NCBI GenBank assembly: GCA_039090855.1 | Contig: CM077024.1 | Span: 64,255,594-64,319,593 of the forward strand | From: Macrothele yani | Lineage: Eukaryota; Arthropoda; Arachnida; Araneae; Macrothelidae | DNA length: 64,000 nt | Direction: 5' to 3' | Shown here: positions 23,176-33,942 of the stretch, one piece after another | Layout of the letters: each line of letters opens with the position of its first letter | How positions within the stretch are numbered: position 1 is the stretch's first letter | The notes under the pieces: model-generated | The model's input: only the letters and a program-made list of their open reading frames with translations | What the model was told of the DNA's origin: nothing | The model's database searches: none | Program-made: the position numbers and the translations under genes

Positions 23176-24507
23176 TTATCAGCACGTAAACTTCAGTTCA
23201 TTTATTAATTTATACTCAGTTAACTTCTACCATACTTTTCTTCGTAATTCGTATACAGCGGCTAAAATATGCGGTGAATAGTAGATCAAAAGCATTTTCC
23301 GACGAAACCTCATTTAGCACTTATAATGCAAGTCAGTTGGGCAGCTATCTTCAGCCAATGACTGTAGCTACACGTTTGCAGGAAGCAGTCACGAAGGTCA
23401 CTTTGCTCAATTTCACTGATGACCTTTCCTCGTAAAGTAAATAACGTAAGATTCCTGGTGGACTTATATTCCGGTTTTCTTGTAATATCCATTACGTTTT
23501 ATCGTTTCACTACAACACGAAACAATGCAAACGCTTCCTTTCCTTGATATTACCTTTTGACTATTTTTCTGGTTGTCTGTCACGGAATGCTACCTTCAAT
23601 ACTTCAGTAATGCAGGAAAACATCAGTTAATAAATTACCCGGTAAGCTGAACAGCGGCGAAAAAATACTGTGTAACACAACGATTGGCAACTGCATCTCT
23701 TTGAATTTCATACTTACTTTTACAGTTTTAAATTCTTACTGTTTAAACGTAAGTTCATCCTATAACCGAAAAACAACAACTGTTATTTTGAATATGCCAT
23801 GCTACCTTTGCTGGTGCGGTTTCTCTGCTAACAGTATAAAATCTGCTTCCAAGAAAATGAGTGTATGCCAATCAGGGGAGGATTCAGAAGTTTACTTTGG
23901 GGAGGATGGGGTGCTATGCTCAAAGAAAAAAAAAAGATTGACAGAGAAAGACTTTGTAGAAGGATAATACACACTGACAAGCGCGCGCGGGCGCACGCAA
24001 ACTGGCAGAATTGTCCCTCCCTGGTACTGCACGGCTTCTGAAAGCGCTTTTTCGCCCCCTCCCTCCAAATAAACAAAAGGCGCTAAATTTTCCTGGTGTT
24101 CAGTTACTTGCTTTGCAAGGAATCGGCCTCCGTGCTGTTTAAATATCAAGTCTGGATAGAATCTTTCGAAATAAATTTGAGCCCTTCTATTTAGATGGCT
24201 TAATTTAATAAAAAAAATCTCCAGCTTGAATCATCAAAACATTCCTATGTAATATGACAGGTAAGTGATCTTTAAAATATTCTTTTATTCTTTCGTAATG
24301 CATGATTCCCATTTCTTTTGAAAGGAACTTCCATTTACTTCACTTTAGTAAATCATTCTTGCGCTGTTCATTGTCTTACTCGCGATTTTCTCTCGGAAGT
24401 TTGCGGAAATATTACATTAAACAAAGCACGCCGCTTGCTTTTCATCATCAGTCAAAATCTCTTTTCCCTTCCTGAAACTCTGTTATTTTTTCTTCCTGTG
24501 ATCCTGT

Positions 24508-24541
<34 letters not shown>

Positions 24542-25179
24542 AAGCTAGAACAGAACATTTAATCTCCAAACTCACAGAAAATTTTAATCGTTATATAAAT
24601 AACCTTTGTAAAATCTGTGCATTTGTTACTGTAATTTCACAAAAATAAATACATTAATTATTTACGATCTTTACCATTTTCAAAGGAAAAGTCCTTTGGG
24701 GGAAGATCGCCCCTGTCGCCCCCAGTTGGATTCGCTACTGATGCCAATGACCAGATGGTTAGTACAGCCAGCTAATTTTATCTCCGTAAGACACAAACGT
24801 TGTTTTAGTTTTTCCGTTATACTTCTTTTTCCTAGGGATAATAAACGTATGTTCAGAATGGGCGACTCCGTCAAGCCCCGTGCTTATCAGAGTTACTGAG
24901 CTAACAGAAATCAAAATATAAAAAATTAAAACCAATGGAATTTCTTTCTTAGTTTCCAACTCAGAACAGCTATCTAGGACAAATAAGTAAAAGTTTGCTT
25001 TACCCACAAAAGTTTCGTGGTGTCGGCTTTTAAAATTAATAGTTCTGTATAATTATTTATAAAAATGCCACACTAACACTACATAGGATTCAGGACAGAA
25101 CAGTAAGATTTACATGCGGATTCTTCTGATGTAGTCTTGGAGATAGCTAGGTTGTATCCGTAGAGCTCAATCCGGCTCC
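23176..25179. other. Intergenic, AT-rich
   Basis: No gene seen. It includes a (CT)n tract (24511-24539), a GC-alternating patch near 23980-23998 and a weak hAT-like end pair noted under rejected items. Confidence 0.45.
24511..24539. repeat. (CT)n microsatellite
   Basis: About fourteen uninterrupted CT dinucleotides. Confidence 0.9.
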
Positions 25180-25285
25180 TGTATCGTCAAAAGTGTTGAC
25201 ACACACTCTATCGTCAAAAGTGTTGACACACACTGTATCGTCAAAAGTGTTGACACACACTGTATCGTCAAAAGTGTTGACACAT
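25180..25285. repeat. 27-bp minisatellite, about 4 copies
   Basis: TATCGTCAAAAGTGTTGACA recurs with exact 27-bp spacing (starts 25182, 25209, 25236 and 25263). The copies are nearly identical, and each unit contains the small inverted pair GTCAA...TTGAC. Confidence 0.9.
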
Positions 25286-26379
25286 CTTAGCACAAGAGCA
25301 TGATGCAAAGAACGTAATATTTGGGGATATCAAAATGATTCAAAGAACGTGCAAGCACAGGCAATCCGAATGATGTGATATCGATGACGTTTCAGAAAGC
25401 TGCCTATACGTAAGGACGACGTCAAGAAGCTTCATGTGCAGTTTCTACTGGCCATTTTAGTTGCAAAATCTGTTTCTCATTCTTCGTTGTATTAATACTA
25501 ATACATGAGGATGGTTTGCCTTCATTCCATAATCCTCAAATAGAAAACGTATGCGTGAAAAGGTGAATCCTCAAAGAAAGCTCTCTAGTTCCTTTGTTCC
25601 CTTTTTTAAATATATCTTCATAACCAATGAAGTAACGCATTTCTTTTGATTCGCCCTTGTGTACTACATACCAACGTTACAACAGAGAACATCTCCTTAA
25701 TTGCATGCTGTGCCTATATTTGGTCACTTGTAAGTTGTAAAAAAAAATAATGATAAACCCGAAGTGATTCCAGAATCCAATTTTAAGAAGCATCTTAACT
25801 GTTTCAGATAGACATCAGATCTAATTTCACAGTGTTCACTTATTTAGGATAGTCTCTGTGACGTACATCTGCATTTTAAGCTTCCAGTTTCGTTTCTTCC
25901 TGTTATGTAAATTATATTACCACTTAGTTTTATTTTTATTCTGATCGCCACATCACATCGTTCAAGTTTCTTCGTACGTTCATTCACTTTAATTTACAAG
26001 CCAGATTGTAAATTAAAGTGGTATACTCTCGGCGTTTAAGAGAGTCGACGATTATACCTAAGACGACGAAAGCGACGACGAGAATTATACGTGCGATATT
26101 CTAGTCCGTTTACCAAGTGTAACTTGCTGTTATGGGGGTTACGACTACGAATAGTTCAGCTGCCGCTACACTGAAGTAGCAAATTCTTAGGAACTCCTAG
26201 CAGCATCAGACACGCGCAATCCTCATCTATACATATATGACGTTGTGGTGGCTCTATATACAGCTAACAGCAAAGGCTTCAGTCCGGTACGAAGCGTAGA
26301 TAGGGGCAATATGTGAAAGACCCGTGATTAAAGCCACTTTGAAAGATTGGGCGATCTAAGCGGGTAGATGCATGCTGCT
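25286..26379. other. Intergenic, AT-rich, one hairpin
   Basis: No gene seen. A perfect hairpin CACTTTAATTTACAA / TTGTAAATTAAAGTG (25985-25999 and 26006-26020, 6-nt loop) is present. Its 3-prime part may include the unrecognised 5-prime end of the following Tc1 remnant. Confidence 0.45.
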
Positions 26380-27540
26380 CAGAAACGGCAAATCTTCACG
26401 GCAATGAAAGAACAACTGTATCGAGAGTGTACAATGAACGGTGCACAAAAAACAAAACAAGCAGTCATGGGCCTTCCTGTGAGCGGAAACGACTGGTAGA
26501 TGTTGGAAGGCAATGACGCCTCGAGAGGAGGTCTTTGTAACTTCAACTTACCAACTTCATGTTAGTGTTACGTATTTGAAAGATATTTGTGACATCATCA
26601 TATTACTGTTACGTGATAATAAGGGTTTTTTGTAACAAAGGAAGCCGTCCACGTGCTGCCTCAAGGACGGATGTGCATGTGATCGATTCTTGGTCAATCA
26701 TGACGTCAGTCGCAGCCATTTTTTCCCACTTGATCTTTCCGACCATCTTTTGTCCGCCATTTTTTAGACGAGTTCCATTGCGTTTAGTAACACGCAGTAC
26801 AACAGCGGTGCTGGGCGGAGAATTTCAGCATACGCAGCCCTTCTGAGATTAGCAGATGGCCCCTTCGTGTATCATTCGTCTCTGCTAAAAACCGACAAAT
26901 TGGTCAAAAGTGTAAATGGGAGCATCAAAACTGGACTCTCGAGGACTGGAAAAAGGTCGCCTGGTCCGAGGAATTCCATTTTCAATTATTATGTGCAAAT
27001 GGACGGGCTGAAATATGACGTCAACACCTCAACTCGATGGATTCTAGCTATCTAGCGTTAACTGTGTAAACTGGTAGAGACAATGCAACGATCTGAGGTC
27101 TATTTTCGGGGCGGACATTAGGTTCCTTAATACCTTTGGAACAGCATTAGGATGCTACGAGGAATCTGAACATCACTGCGGACCAGGCACAGCCGTATAC
27201 ATGTACACGATGTTTCCTGTTGGAGGGGACTATTTCCAGCTGGATAATGTACCACGCCACAAGGCTCGGACTGTCCCACAGTGTTTCCCGGAACACGGCA
27301 GTGAGTTTAATGTGCTGGAATGGTCACTACAGTATCCAGATCTTAACCCATTGAACAGCTATGGGATGAGTGTGAGAGAGCCATTCGTGACAGCGATCCT
27401 CCTCTAACGAACAATCGGCAATTGACGGACACCATCACATCCGCTTGGTTGAACATACCTGTAGAACGATATCAGCACTTCGCTGAATTCATGCCATATC
27501 GCTTTGAAGGCTACGGGCGGCTCAAAATGTCATGAGCTAG
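26380..27540 (+). pseudogene. Tc1-like transposase, heavily decayed
   Basis: Scattered pieces in several frames follow transposase order. ERTTVSRVYNE, near 26408-26440, is a helix-turn-helix end. NWTLEDWKKVAWSEEFHFQL, near 26928-26990, corresponds to the WSDESRF block, with the first catalytic Asp replaced by Glu. YFQLDNVPRHKARTV, about 27230-27275, retains the second catalytic Asp. EFNVLEWSLQYPDLNPLNS, about 27301-27360, corresponds to the PDLNPIE block, with the catalytic Glu changed to Asn. Downstream, TSAWLNIPVERYQHF and MPYRFEGY-like residues resemble the C-terminus, ending near 27535. Many stops and shifts occur and no TIR pair was found. Confidence 0.75.
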
Positions 27541-27653
27541 ACGTTCTTACTGAGTCTCTATTATTTCAGTACAGTTACAAATTATGGTTTTACTAATTCA
27601 AATTTTCAGGTTTATTAATATTACAATGTGAAGAATGCCGTCTGACAAGTGGA

Positions 27654-28189
27654 CAGTGGCGTAACCATGTTTTAAAATCTGGAGAGGGGGGGGGGTCGAT
27701 CACTCATACACACATTATATGTATACATATATACACAATTTTATATACATATTGTATAAGATAGAGTTTGGGACCCCCTCCCCCTACACACACATACACA
27801 CACGCAGGAGCAAAGCAGTTGCTGAAGCGCGTTCTACCAGGCACGACATAGGCACCTCTTTTGGCGAATTGTGGAACTTAGCGAACACAACTGCAAAACT
27901 ATGATAGATAGGGCAGAAATGTAAATTACAAAGTTGTAGAACTGACTTTGCTTTTTAGGAATCGATATCGCTGTTTTACTAAGTACACATTATACACGTG
28001 TTTGCATTCTACGAAAAATCACAATCTTATATTATTAAATTTAGTTGGTTTACATATAAAAAAAGTGTGCATTATATCATTATATTCTCGAAAAAAAAAT
28101 TTGGGGGGTGGGTGGGTGGGAGTGGGGGTCCTTTACATTGGGGATCCACGACTCTGAAAATCTGGGAGGGTCCTAAGGTTACGCCTATG
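27654..28189. mobile_element. hAT-like MITE with 8-bp TSD
   Basis: CAGTGGCGTAACC at the left end (27654) and GGTTACGCCTATG at the right end (to 28189) are inverted with two mismatches in 13. The 8-bp direct repeat CAAGTGGA flanks the element exactly (27646-27653 and 28190-28197). The CAGNGGCG tips and 8-bp duplication are hallmarks of the hAT superfamily. The 536-bp interior has G-rich and TA-rich tracts and no transposase, so it is non-autonomous. Confidence 0.85.
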
Positions 28190-28285
28190 CAAGTGGACAA
28201 ATGAATATAAAGATACAGCGAAGCAAAGAATAACAACCAGTTAGTCATTTACTTATCCGTGCGACTCCCTGGCTGTTAGTGTCTT

Positions 28286-28489
28286 GCTGCCCCGGTGGCG
28301 CAGTGGTCTAAGCGCTGGCTCCTTTCGAGATGAGTCCGCATTCGTATTTCAGTGAGGCATGGATGTTGTATTTTTTACGGCACTGGCTTTCGCCCTTCTC
28401 TAAGACTAGTGGTCCTAAATTAGGGACAGACGACTGCTTTATAGCCTGTCGAGTTGCTCTGGTGGTCGTTAAACCCCGAACACAAAAAA
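28286..28489 (+). mobile_element. tRNA-derived SINE, family A
   Basis: CTGCCCCGGTGGCGCAGTGG opens the head. The B box is damaged (GCATTCGTATTTCAG near 28328-28343). The body ACGGCACTGGCTTTCGCCC, TAAATTAGGGACAGACGACT and GGTGGTCGTTAAACCCC leads into a short A tail. TGTCTT on both sides (28280-28285 and 28490-28495) may be part of the target duplication. Confidence 0.88.
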
Positions 28490-28497
28490 TGTCTTTA

Positions 28498-29505
28498 TTT
28501 GGGGTGTTAGTGTGTATTAGCATTTAGAGAATTAAGTGACTATTTAACTACAGTAACTTAATTAGCAAATATCGATTTAAGAGAAATTATAACTCCAAAC
28601 CTCACATTATGGGTCAAAGAATCACGCAGAGAAAAGAGGTGAGAGAAAGAGAAAATATTAATGCAGCTGAGTGCCATCGGTATTTGCATGCTGAAGTGTA
28701 GCACAGATTGGGCAGAATCACCGTCAGTGCGGATATCTTACGTCATTTCCCGTGTCCTTGGGTGAATCATAAATGGATCCAGAATGGATTCTCGGCGGTA
28801 AATAGAACAATTCGGATCAGGATGTTGAAGAAGTTCAGGGGATCCACAATGGTCGTTTATTACGAGAATCAACAAACTGCTCATTCAACGTGTACACACA
28901 CCAGTGATTGTAAAACTCATTCCAAGCGCAAGTGATAGTGATTAATGGACGGAAAAAATTATTTTTCGCGTTCTAACAACTTTGATTCTCCTTGTGATGT
29001 TGCTAATGATGTCACATTGAAACGCTTCGTAGCGCAAACGATGTTCGTAACTGTGCCGAATTTTACTTCTTCTACTGTCATTTTTTTTATTACTGAGAGT
29101 TTGTACTAAGGCTGAGTCATCCTTTCCTAGCACGGAAAGGTTTTGTCATTTAAATAATTAGGATCTTTGGGATGGGAACAAGGTGGATTGTTTTTCGCCT
29201 CATGAATCAGAAAATGTACGGCTGAAAAATAAGTTCTTTATTACCCCTATTATTTCTTTTAATTCTTCTTTTAGAAAGATCGATTATCTGCGTTCACTCC
29301 CTGATTGATTTAGGAAAGATATCAGTATGATTCCATAATTATCTTTCGTAAAAAAATATAAAAATCAGAATATTTTCAAGAAATATATTTCTGGTAAGTG
29401 AAAAAAAAATTTGCAACGCAGTCTCACAGAAAGAATATTCTGTAAAGAACTCATAAGAATTTATATGATTAGGACGGTTCCAAACAACAGAGAATCGCGC
29501 TGATC
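28498..29505. other. Intergenic, AT-rich
   Basis: Nothing recognisable in about 1 kb. Confidence 0.5.
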
Positions 29506-29507
29506 AT

Positions 29508-30147
29508 TATTAACACTGAATTGATAACGAAGAACAGTACATCAATTAAGTAGTAAATAGTAACACTGTACTAGTGATCCGATTTCTTGGCGTAGGAATG
29601 ACCAAGCGTTCGTTTGGAATCAGAGTCAACGAACATAAAAGAGACACAGAATACGGTAAAGTTGCCACGGCACTATCCAGAGAAGTGAAATTCAAGTCCG
29701 CTACTCCTATGTGGGACGATATAAAGAAATTAGCTACCTACTCTATTCCTCAAGGTACAGCCATTCGGGAAACCTTGGAGATCAATCATTACCAACAGCG
29801 ATACTTGCAATGATTGCGTCTCACTCGAGTTGCCACGAATTTCGAACCAATTCTTCAAGTAAAGCCTTCTGCCTACCAGGATAGCGCGCGTGAAACCAAC
29901 GTGATGCGTCATATCTTTAAATGAATATAGCGTCGTATCTATTGTTGTCAATTCAAGTTTCCGCGTTCAAATTGTTAATGCGTTCTATTTTTCAGTTGCA
30001 GTTTCTGTCTAACTTTAACTTCCTTGAAAAAGCCATCTGGTTGATGTGCGAAAGCTTGGAAATGCTAATGTGTCTACTTCCTACGCCAATAAATCGGATC
30101 ATTAGTACAGTGTTACTATTTACTATTAACACTGAAGTCAAATAACG
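29508..30147 (+). mobile_element. Truncated Penelope-like element with inverted flanks
   Basis: A ~47-bp arm at 29551-29597 is the inverse of 30079-30125, allowing a few mismatches. Between them lies a GIY-YIG-like coding remnant, listed separately, then a 3-prime segment with CTTGAAAAAGCCATCTGG, GATGTGCGAAAGC (about 30035-30055) and AATAAA (about 30088-30094). TATTAACACTGAA with similar following bases (GATAACGA versus AAATAACGA) occurs outside both arms, at about 29509-29531 and 30122-30146, and may be a target duplication. Penelope-like elements are known for 5-prime truncation and inverted terminal fragments. Confidence 0.6.
29597..29813 (+). pseudogene. GIY-YIG endonuclease remnant (Penelope-like)
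   Basis: The 3-prime coding end of a Penelope-like retroelement. GMTKRSFGIRVNEH (about 29596-29637) fits the segment after YIG in GIY-YIG nucleases, where TxRSFxxRxxEH is typical, with the conserved Arg and Glu-His present. KVATALSRE follows, then an aromatic-rich W..IKKLATYS stretch and RETLEINHYQQRYLQ with a stop at 29811-29813. Families of this kind usually show RExxEI near the end. The reverse transcriptase and the GIY part are absent because the copy is truncated at the inverted arm, which supplies the chance start codon at 29574. About 72 residues are left, too few to be functional. Confidence 0.6.
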
Positions 30148-31202
30148 ACAAACGGGGACAATATAAAAGTCAATATAAATTCCTGTTGTGAAAAACTGTC
30201 TTTGAGAACAAAAACTGGTGAAAAATCAACTTGTCAATTCTCTTCTCCCCTTTTTATCTATTATTTATTTACTTTTACACTCATGGACAGCAAAGACTCG
30301 AAGAATTTTCCAATTTCTGATTTTCTGTAACACGATCTGGGAAAAGGAAATACATGTATAAACACAATACCTATCCATTAAGACTAGTACCCAGCAAAAG
30401 CAATTAGTTGTAAATCAAGGCTCATTAATTTCAGTGAAAGTTAATATTAATGTCTATCTTTACTAGCACCTTAAAAGTCAAAATTATTTCTCTTTTCCGT
30501 CAGTTTTCGGGGAAGACACTAAGTTGGTTCACTTTCGCTAATTTTCATCAAGCAGATGGAAATTCACTTTACACTTCTGACGTTCAGAGAGAACCTGTTG
30601 CTGGCCGTCCCGCGCAGTCTGCTTTTCATGCGGTTCAGTTTACATTACTTTACTACTTTTCGAGTTAATGATTTTCTTCATTTTATAGCCACATTATACT
30701 ATATCAGATGGACATGTACTTTGCTGGCGGTGGATTCTACATTTTGTCAAATGAGCAAACTTTCCACCAAACAGAGTCCTTTTGAGCAGATGTTGTACAC
30801 GGCGTGTAATATACATATCTAGAAAATGTTGTTTGATTCTCTATCGGACGCAGGGGCGGATCGAGATGCTTGCTTACCTTAGGGGGCGATTGCTCTGGTA
30901 AAAAAATAGATAGAAAGATTTTGGAAGGGTCACACACGCAAACAAACAAACTGGAAGAGCAGTCCCTCCATCGTATTGGTCAGATTTAAATATATATATG
31001 AAAAAAACTGTGCTAATCTTTTAAATCTCAAAGTGGAAAAAATAAGTGAAAAACGGGAAGTCGAACCATAGATGGAGAAGAAGACTCGTCTGAAGATGAA
31101 ATAAACAGTGTGTGCTCCTGAAGAACGCACGTTACTTCTACTGGCATCGTAAGTAAAACGACGGAGAAGTTTCTTTTTCTGGATGAGGGCTCCACCACAT
31201 TA
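30148..31202. other. Intergenic, AT-rich
   Basis: No gene seen. CAGGGGCGGATCGAGATG at about 30850 resembles a lone hAT-like tip, without a matching right end. Confidence 0.4.
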
Positions 31203-31367
31203 GCAGCTCCGAGGGTTATTATTAGTCGCTCGTTCCTGATTTAGGGCCACTGATTCCCTGGAAACGAAGGAGCCAAACACAAACACACCATTCACGCGTC
31301 GAGCCTGGCGTAGCTCGAACAAGTAGCCAGAAGCCTGCGCTTCTGACCACTCGACTACCGGCCCAGT
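31203..31367 (-). mobile_element. Diverged SINE related to family A
   Basis: The reverse strand shows a head-like CTGGGCCGGTAGTCGAGTGG (31367 downward), GTTCGAGCTACGCC as a B-box remnant (about 31307-31320), then TTCCAGGGAATCAGTGGCCC and AATCAGGAACGAGCGACT related to the family A body. Old and degraded. Confidence 0.6.
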
Positions 31368-32696
31368 GAAAGTGCTTTGGCTGCTTTCATTTTTAGATTC
31401 AGTATTGACAAAAAAGCAGAAAGAAATTATGTGAGTGGTCTTGCACGAGGCCATTAATGCGAAAACTTTGCATCAGCGTAAGTGTTAATGAATTTCCGTC
31501 GATCAGCAGTCGCCTTACACTCAGTTTCGAAATCTCTTTTGCATTCCTTTTGATGACAGGCGAACGCAGAGGGGCTGTTAACCGAGAAAAGTTTGCTGGA
31601 TGTTGCATTTCGACCCGGAAAGCGTTTTTTAAAAGGGGGGTCGTTAAGATTACTAATGGCACCCATGCGACGGTTCAAATCGATTGAAGGGCTCAACGAA
31701 CCCAGTCATTTATTGGATCGGCGTTCCTTTTTCATTAGGCTGACACCTTAAACAACAACGAAATGGGATCGTTTGTTACAGCGACACACTGACACATGAC
31801 CCGCACTCAAGTGAATTGCTCAGTTTTCCTCCCTCCGGTCAACTTAAAAACAAAACAAAACGCATAAGCCTTTCCCCAAATTTAAGAAATGGAAAAGGAA
31901 ATTCATCTGTAAGACACGGACGCCTAATTTTAAGGCCGTTATCTGTTTCACCAATGAAAGAATGCTTTTTGATTCTAAGAATATTGCAATCTATTAGAGT
32001 TCTTTTCCTCGGGTAGGGAGATCTGAATTGAATTCTCCATATTAGCACTTTCCGCGACGTTTTTTATTCCCTTTTCTTTTTAAATAACTTTTTAAAATAT
32101 GTCATATCATTCTTCCAACTCGTATATTAGGCAATTGAAGAATTTTCAAAAACGCAATAAACAAGTAGTTTGCACTAATAACATAAAACCTCTGATCATC
32201 TGCTGCAAAATTCAGAAGCTTCGTACCGTATATCATATCGATTAAAAACCCAATTCTGCCAATAGTCAAAATCCCCATTTTTTTAAAAATGGTATGATAT
32301 GCTACAGGTATAGATACGAGGGACATCATTTCCAAAATTTAAAATCTGCGATTTCGTGTTTTCTCCAAGAAATCCCTTGTAATTTACAAGAAAGCAGGAT
32401 CTGTACATATAAAACTGAAAGCCCTCGCTGACTCATCACCAAATCTCAGAAACTATTGAACTTAGAACTTTCATATTTGGTAGGAATGTTCCTTTTACAA
32501 CATAGAGGCGCACGAAGAAAGGATTTTTTCCTACGATAACTTTAAGTGGGTCGAAATATGGGATTTTTAAATAACCCAGCTTTGATAAGCTAGGACGTTT
32601 TGCAATGATCGAGCAATTGTTGCCCAGCAACTAAAGCCCTGCATTAAGTTTTGAAATACTTGAGTTGACCTGCTCAATATATATTTTGTTCTAAAT
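31368..32696. other. Intergenic, AT-rich
   Basis: No gene seen. Several overlapping short frames on both strands around 31.4-31.7 kb have no recognisable domain. Confidence 0.45.
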
Positions 32697-32945
32697 TTAT
32701 TTGTTCTGAATTTATTTAACAAAAAGCCTTAAAAATCACGTAAAAAGCGCTATATCATAATATGCTTTGCATTTAAACATTTATTATCGTTTGACATATC
32801 GAATGTCAGGGTTTTCCGATTTGTTCTAAATTTATTTAACAACAAAAAAACTTTTAAAAATATCACGTAAAAAGCGCTATATCATAATATGCTTTGCATT
32901 TAGACATTTATATCATCGTTTGACATATCGAATGTCAAGGTTTTT
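32697..32945. repeat. Tandem duplication of a ~120-bp unit
   Basis: TTGTTCTAAATTTATTT, AAAAAGCGCTATATCATAAT and CGTTTGACATATCGAATGTC occur in the same order in 32697-32817 and 32820-32945, with small indels (ATTATCGTTT versus ATATCATCGTTT). Confidence 0.85.
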
Positions 32946-33817
32946 TGAGTCAAAGTCAAATTACCAACATTCGTTTTCACCGAAGCAACGGTGACGTCAT
33001 ATAAGTGGTAAGGTGACTGCAATAAATATAAATATGCGGGTAGATTTTCATAGTAATTAAAATTTGAAAGAAAAAAGTTTCCCCCTTGAGATATTAGCGA
33101 TGGCAATACAATTTTGCTCACGCTTCCACAAACATCTGACTTGCTAGACCGTAAATGTACAGTTTCGAACGAAATTGTTTATAAGCAGGTTCTTTTTACA
33201 CTTATCCTGAAAGAAACAACGTATTTTGTTCTGCTTTTTATTATTACTTTGTTCTGTTGTCTATTAATATTTTAACGATGAAAGTGAAGAGTAACGACGT
33301 ATTTTGATTTGTTTTGTGTAGGCTTGAAGTTTTAAATTTAATGTTATGAACAAAATTGCTTATGTGTCGTCTGGCAGAATAAGTCAGGCAGACATGTGTT
33401 TCCTAAAAGAGCAAAGAAATATGCAGTGTACGGCCATTTCAACTGTATATCATATATATCATCTGTATTTCAACTGTATTTTAATATCATCACGTTCGAA
33501 GAACGGGTATTTAGCTAGTTATTTATAAATATTAAGATGCACGAAAGGAATAAAGCAGAAATTAATCAAAATAAAAGAAATAAGGTGATTATGCGCGAAC
33601 AAGAGTGTCATGGACTTAATTTCAGCAATAAAGGTGCAGGCGTATATCGGTTAAATCACTTAATTGGCAACTCTTAGAGAATTCTATTTTGACGGGATAG
33701 CGATTTTCTTCGGATATACCTGGAAAGACACGACAATTTTTCTGAAAGAAAACATGTTGGAATTTAGAATTTAAAAACATTTCAGAAACATTATTTTTTT
33801 ATATACACATGCCATCG
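32946..33817. other. Intergenic, AT-rich
   Basis: Nothing recognisable. Confidence 0.5.
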
Positions 33818-33818
33818 G

Positions 33819-33942
33819 AAACTATCACTCCTGCGGAGAACTGCAGGAGTGATAGTTTTCATCACACCTGCAGGTCTCCGCAGGAGTAATAATTTACTGA
33901 GTAATAGTAATGGAGAACTGCAGGAGTGATAGTTGGGTGATA
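33819..33942. repeat. Nested palindromic cluster (CTGCAGGAGTGATAG units)
   Basis: AAACTATCACTCCTGC (33819-33834) pairs perfectly with GCAGGAGTGATAGTTT (33843-33858) over an 8-nt loop. GGAGAACTGCAGGAGTGATA recurs directly at 33835 and 33912, and CACACCTGCAGGTCTCCGCAG forms a further partial palindrome between them. No coding role is evident. Confidence 0.85.

Noticed and set aside
23876..24742. hAT-like element bounded by CAGGGGAGGATTCAG and an inverted GGATTCGCTACTG
   Set aside because: The tips agree at only about 10 of 14 positions and no target duplication is visible.
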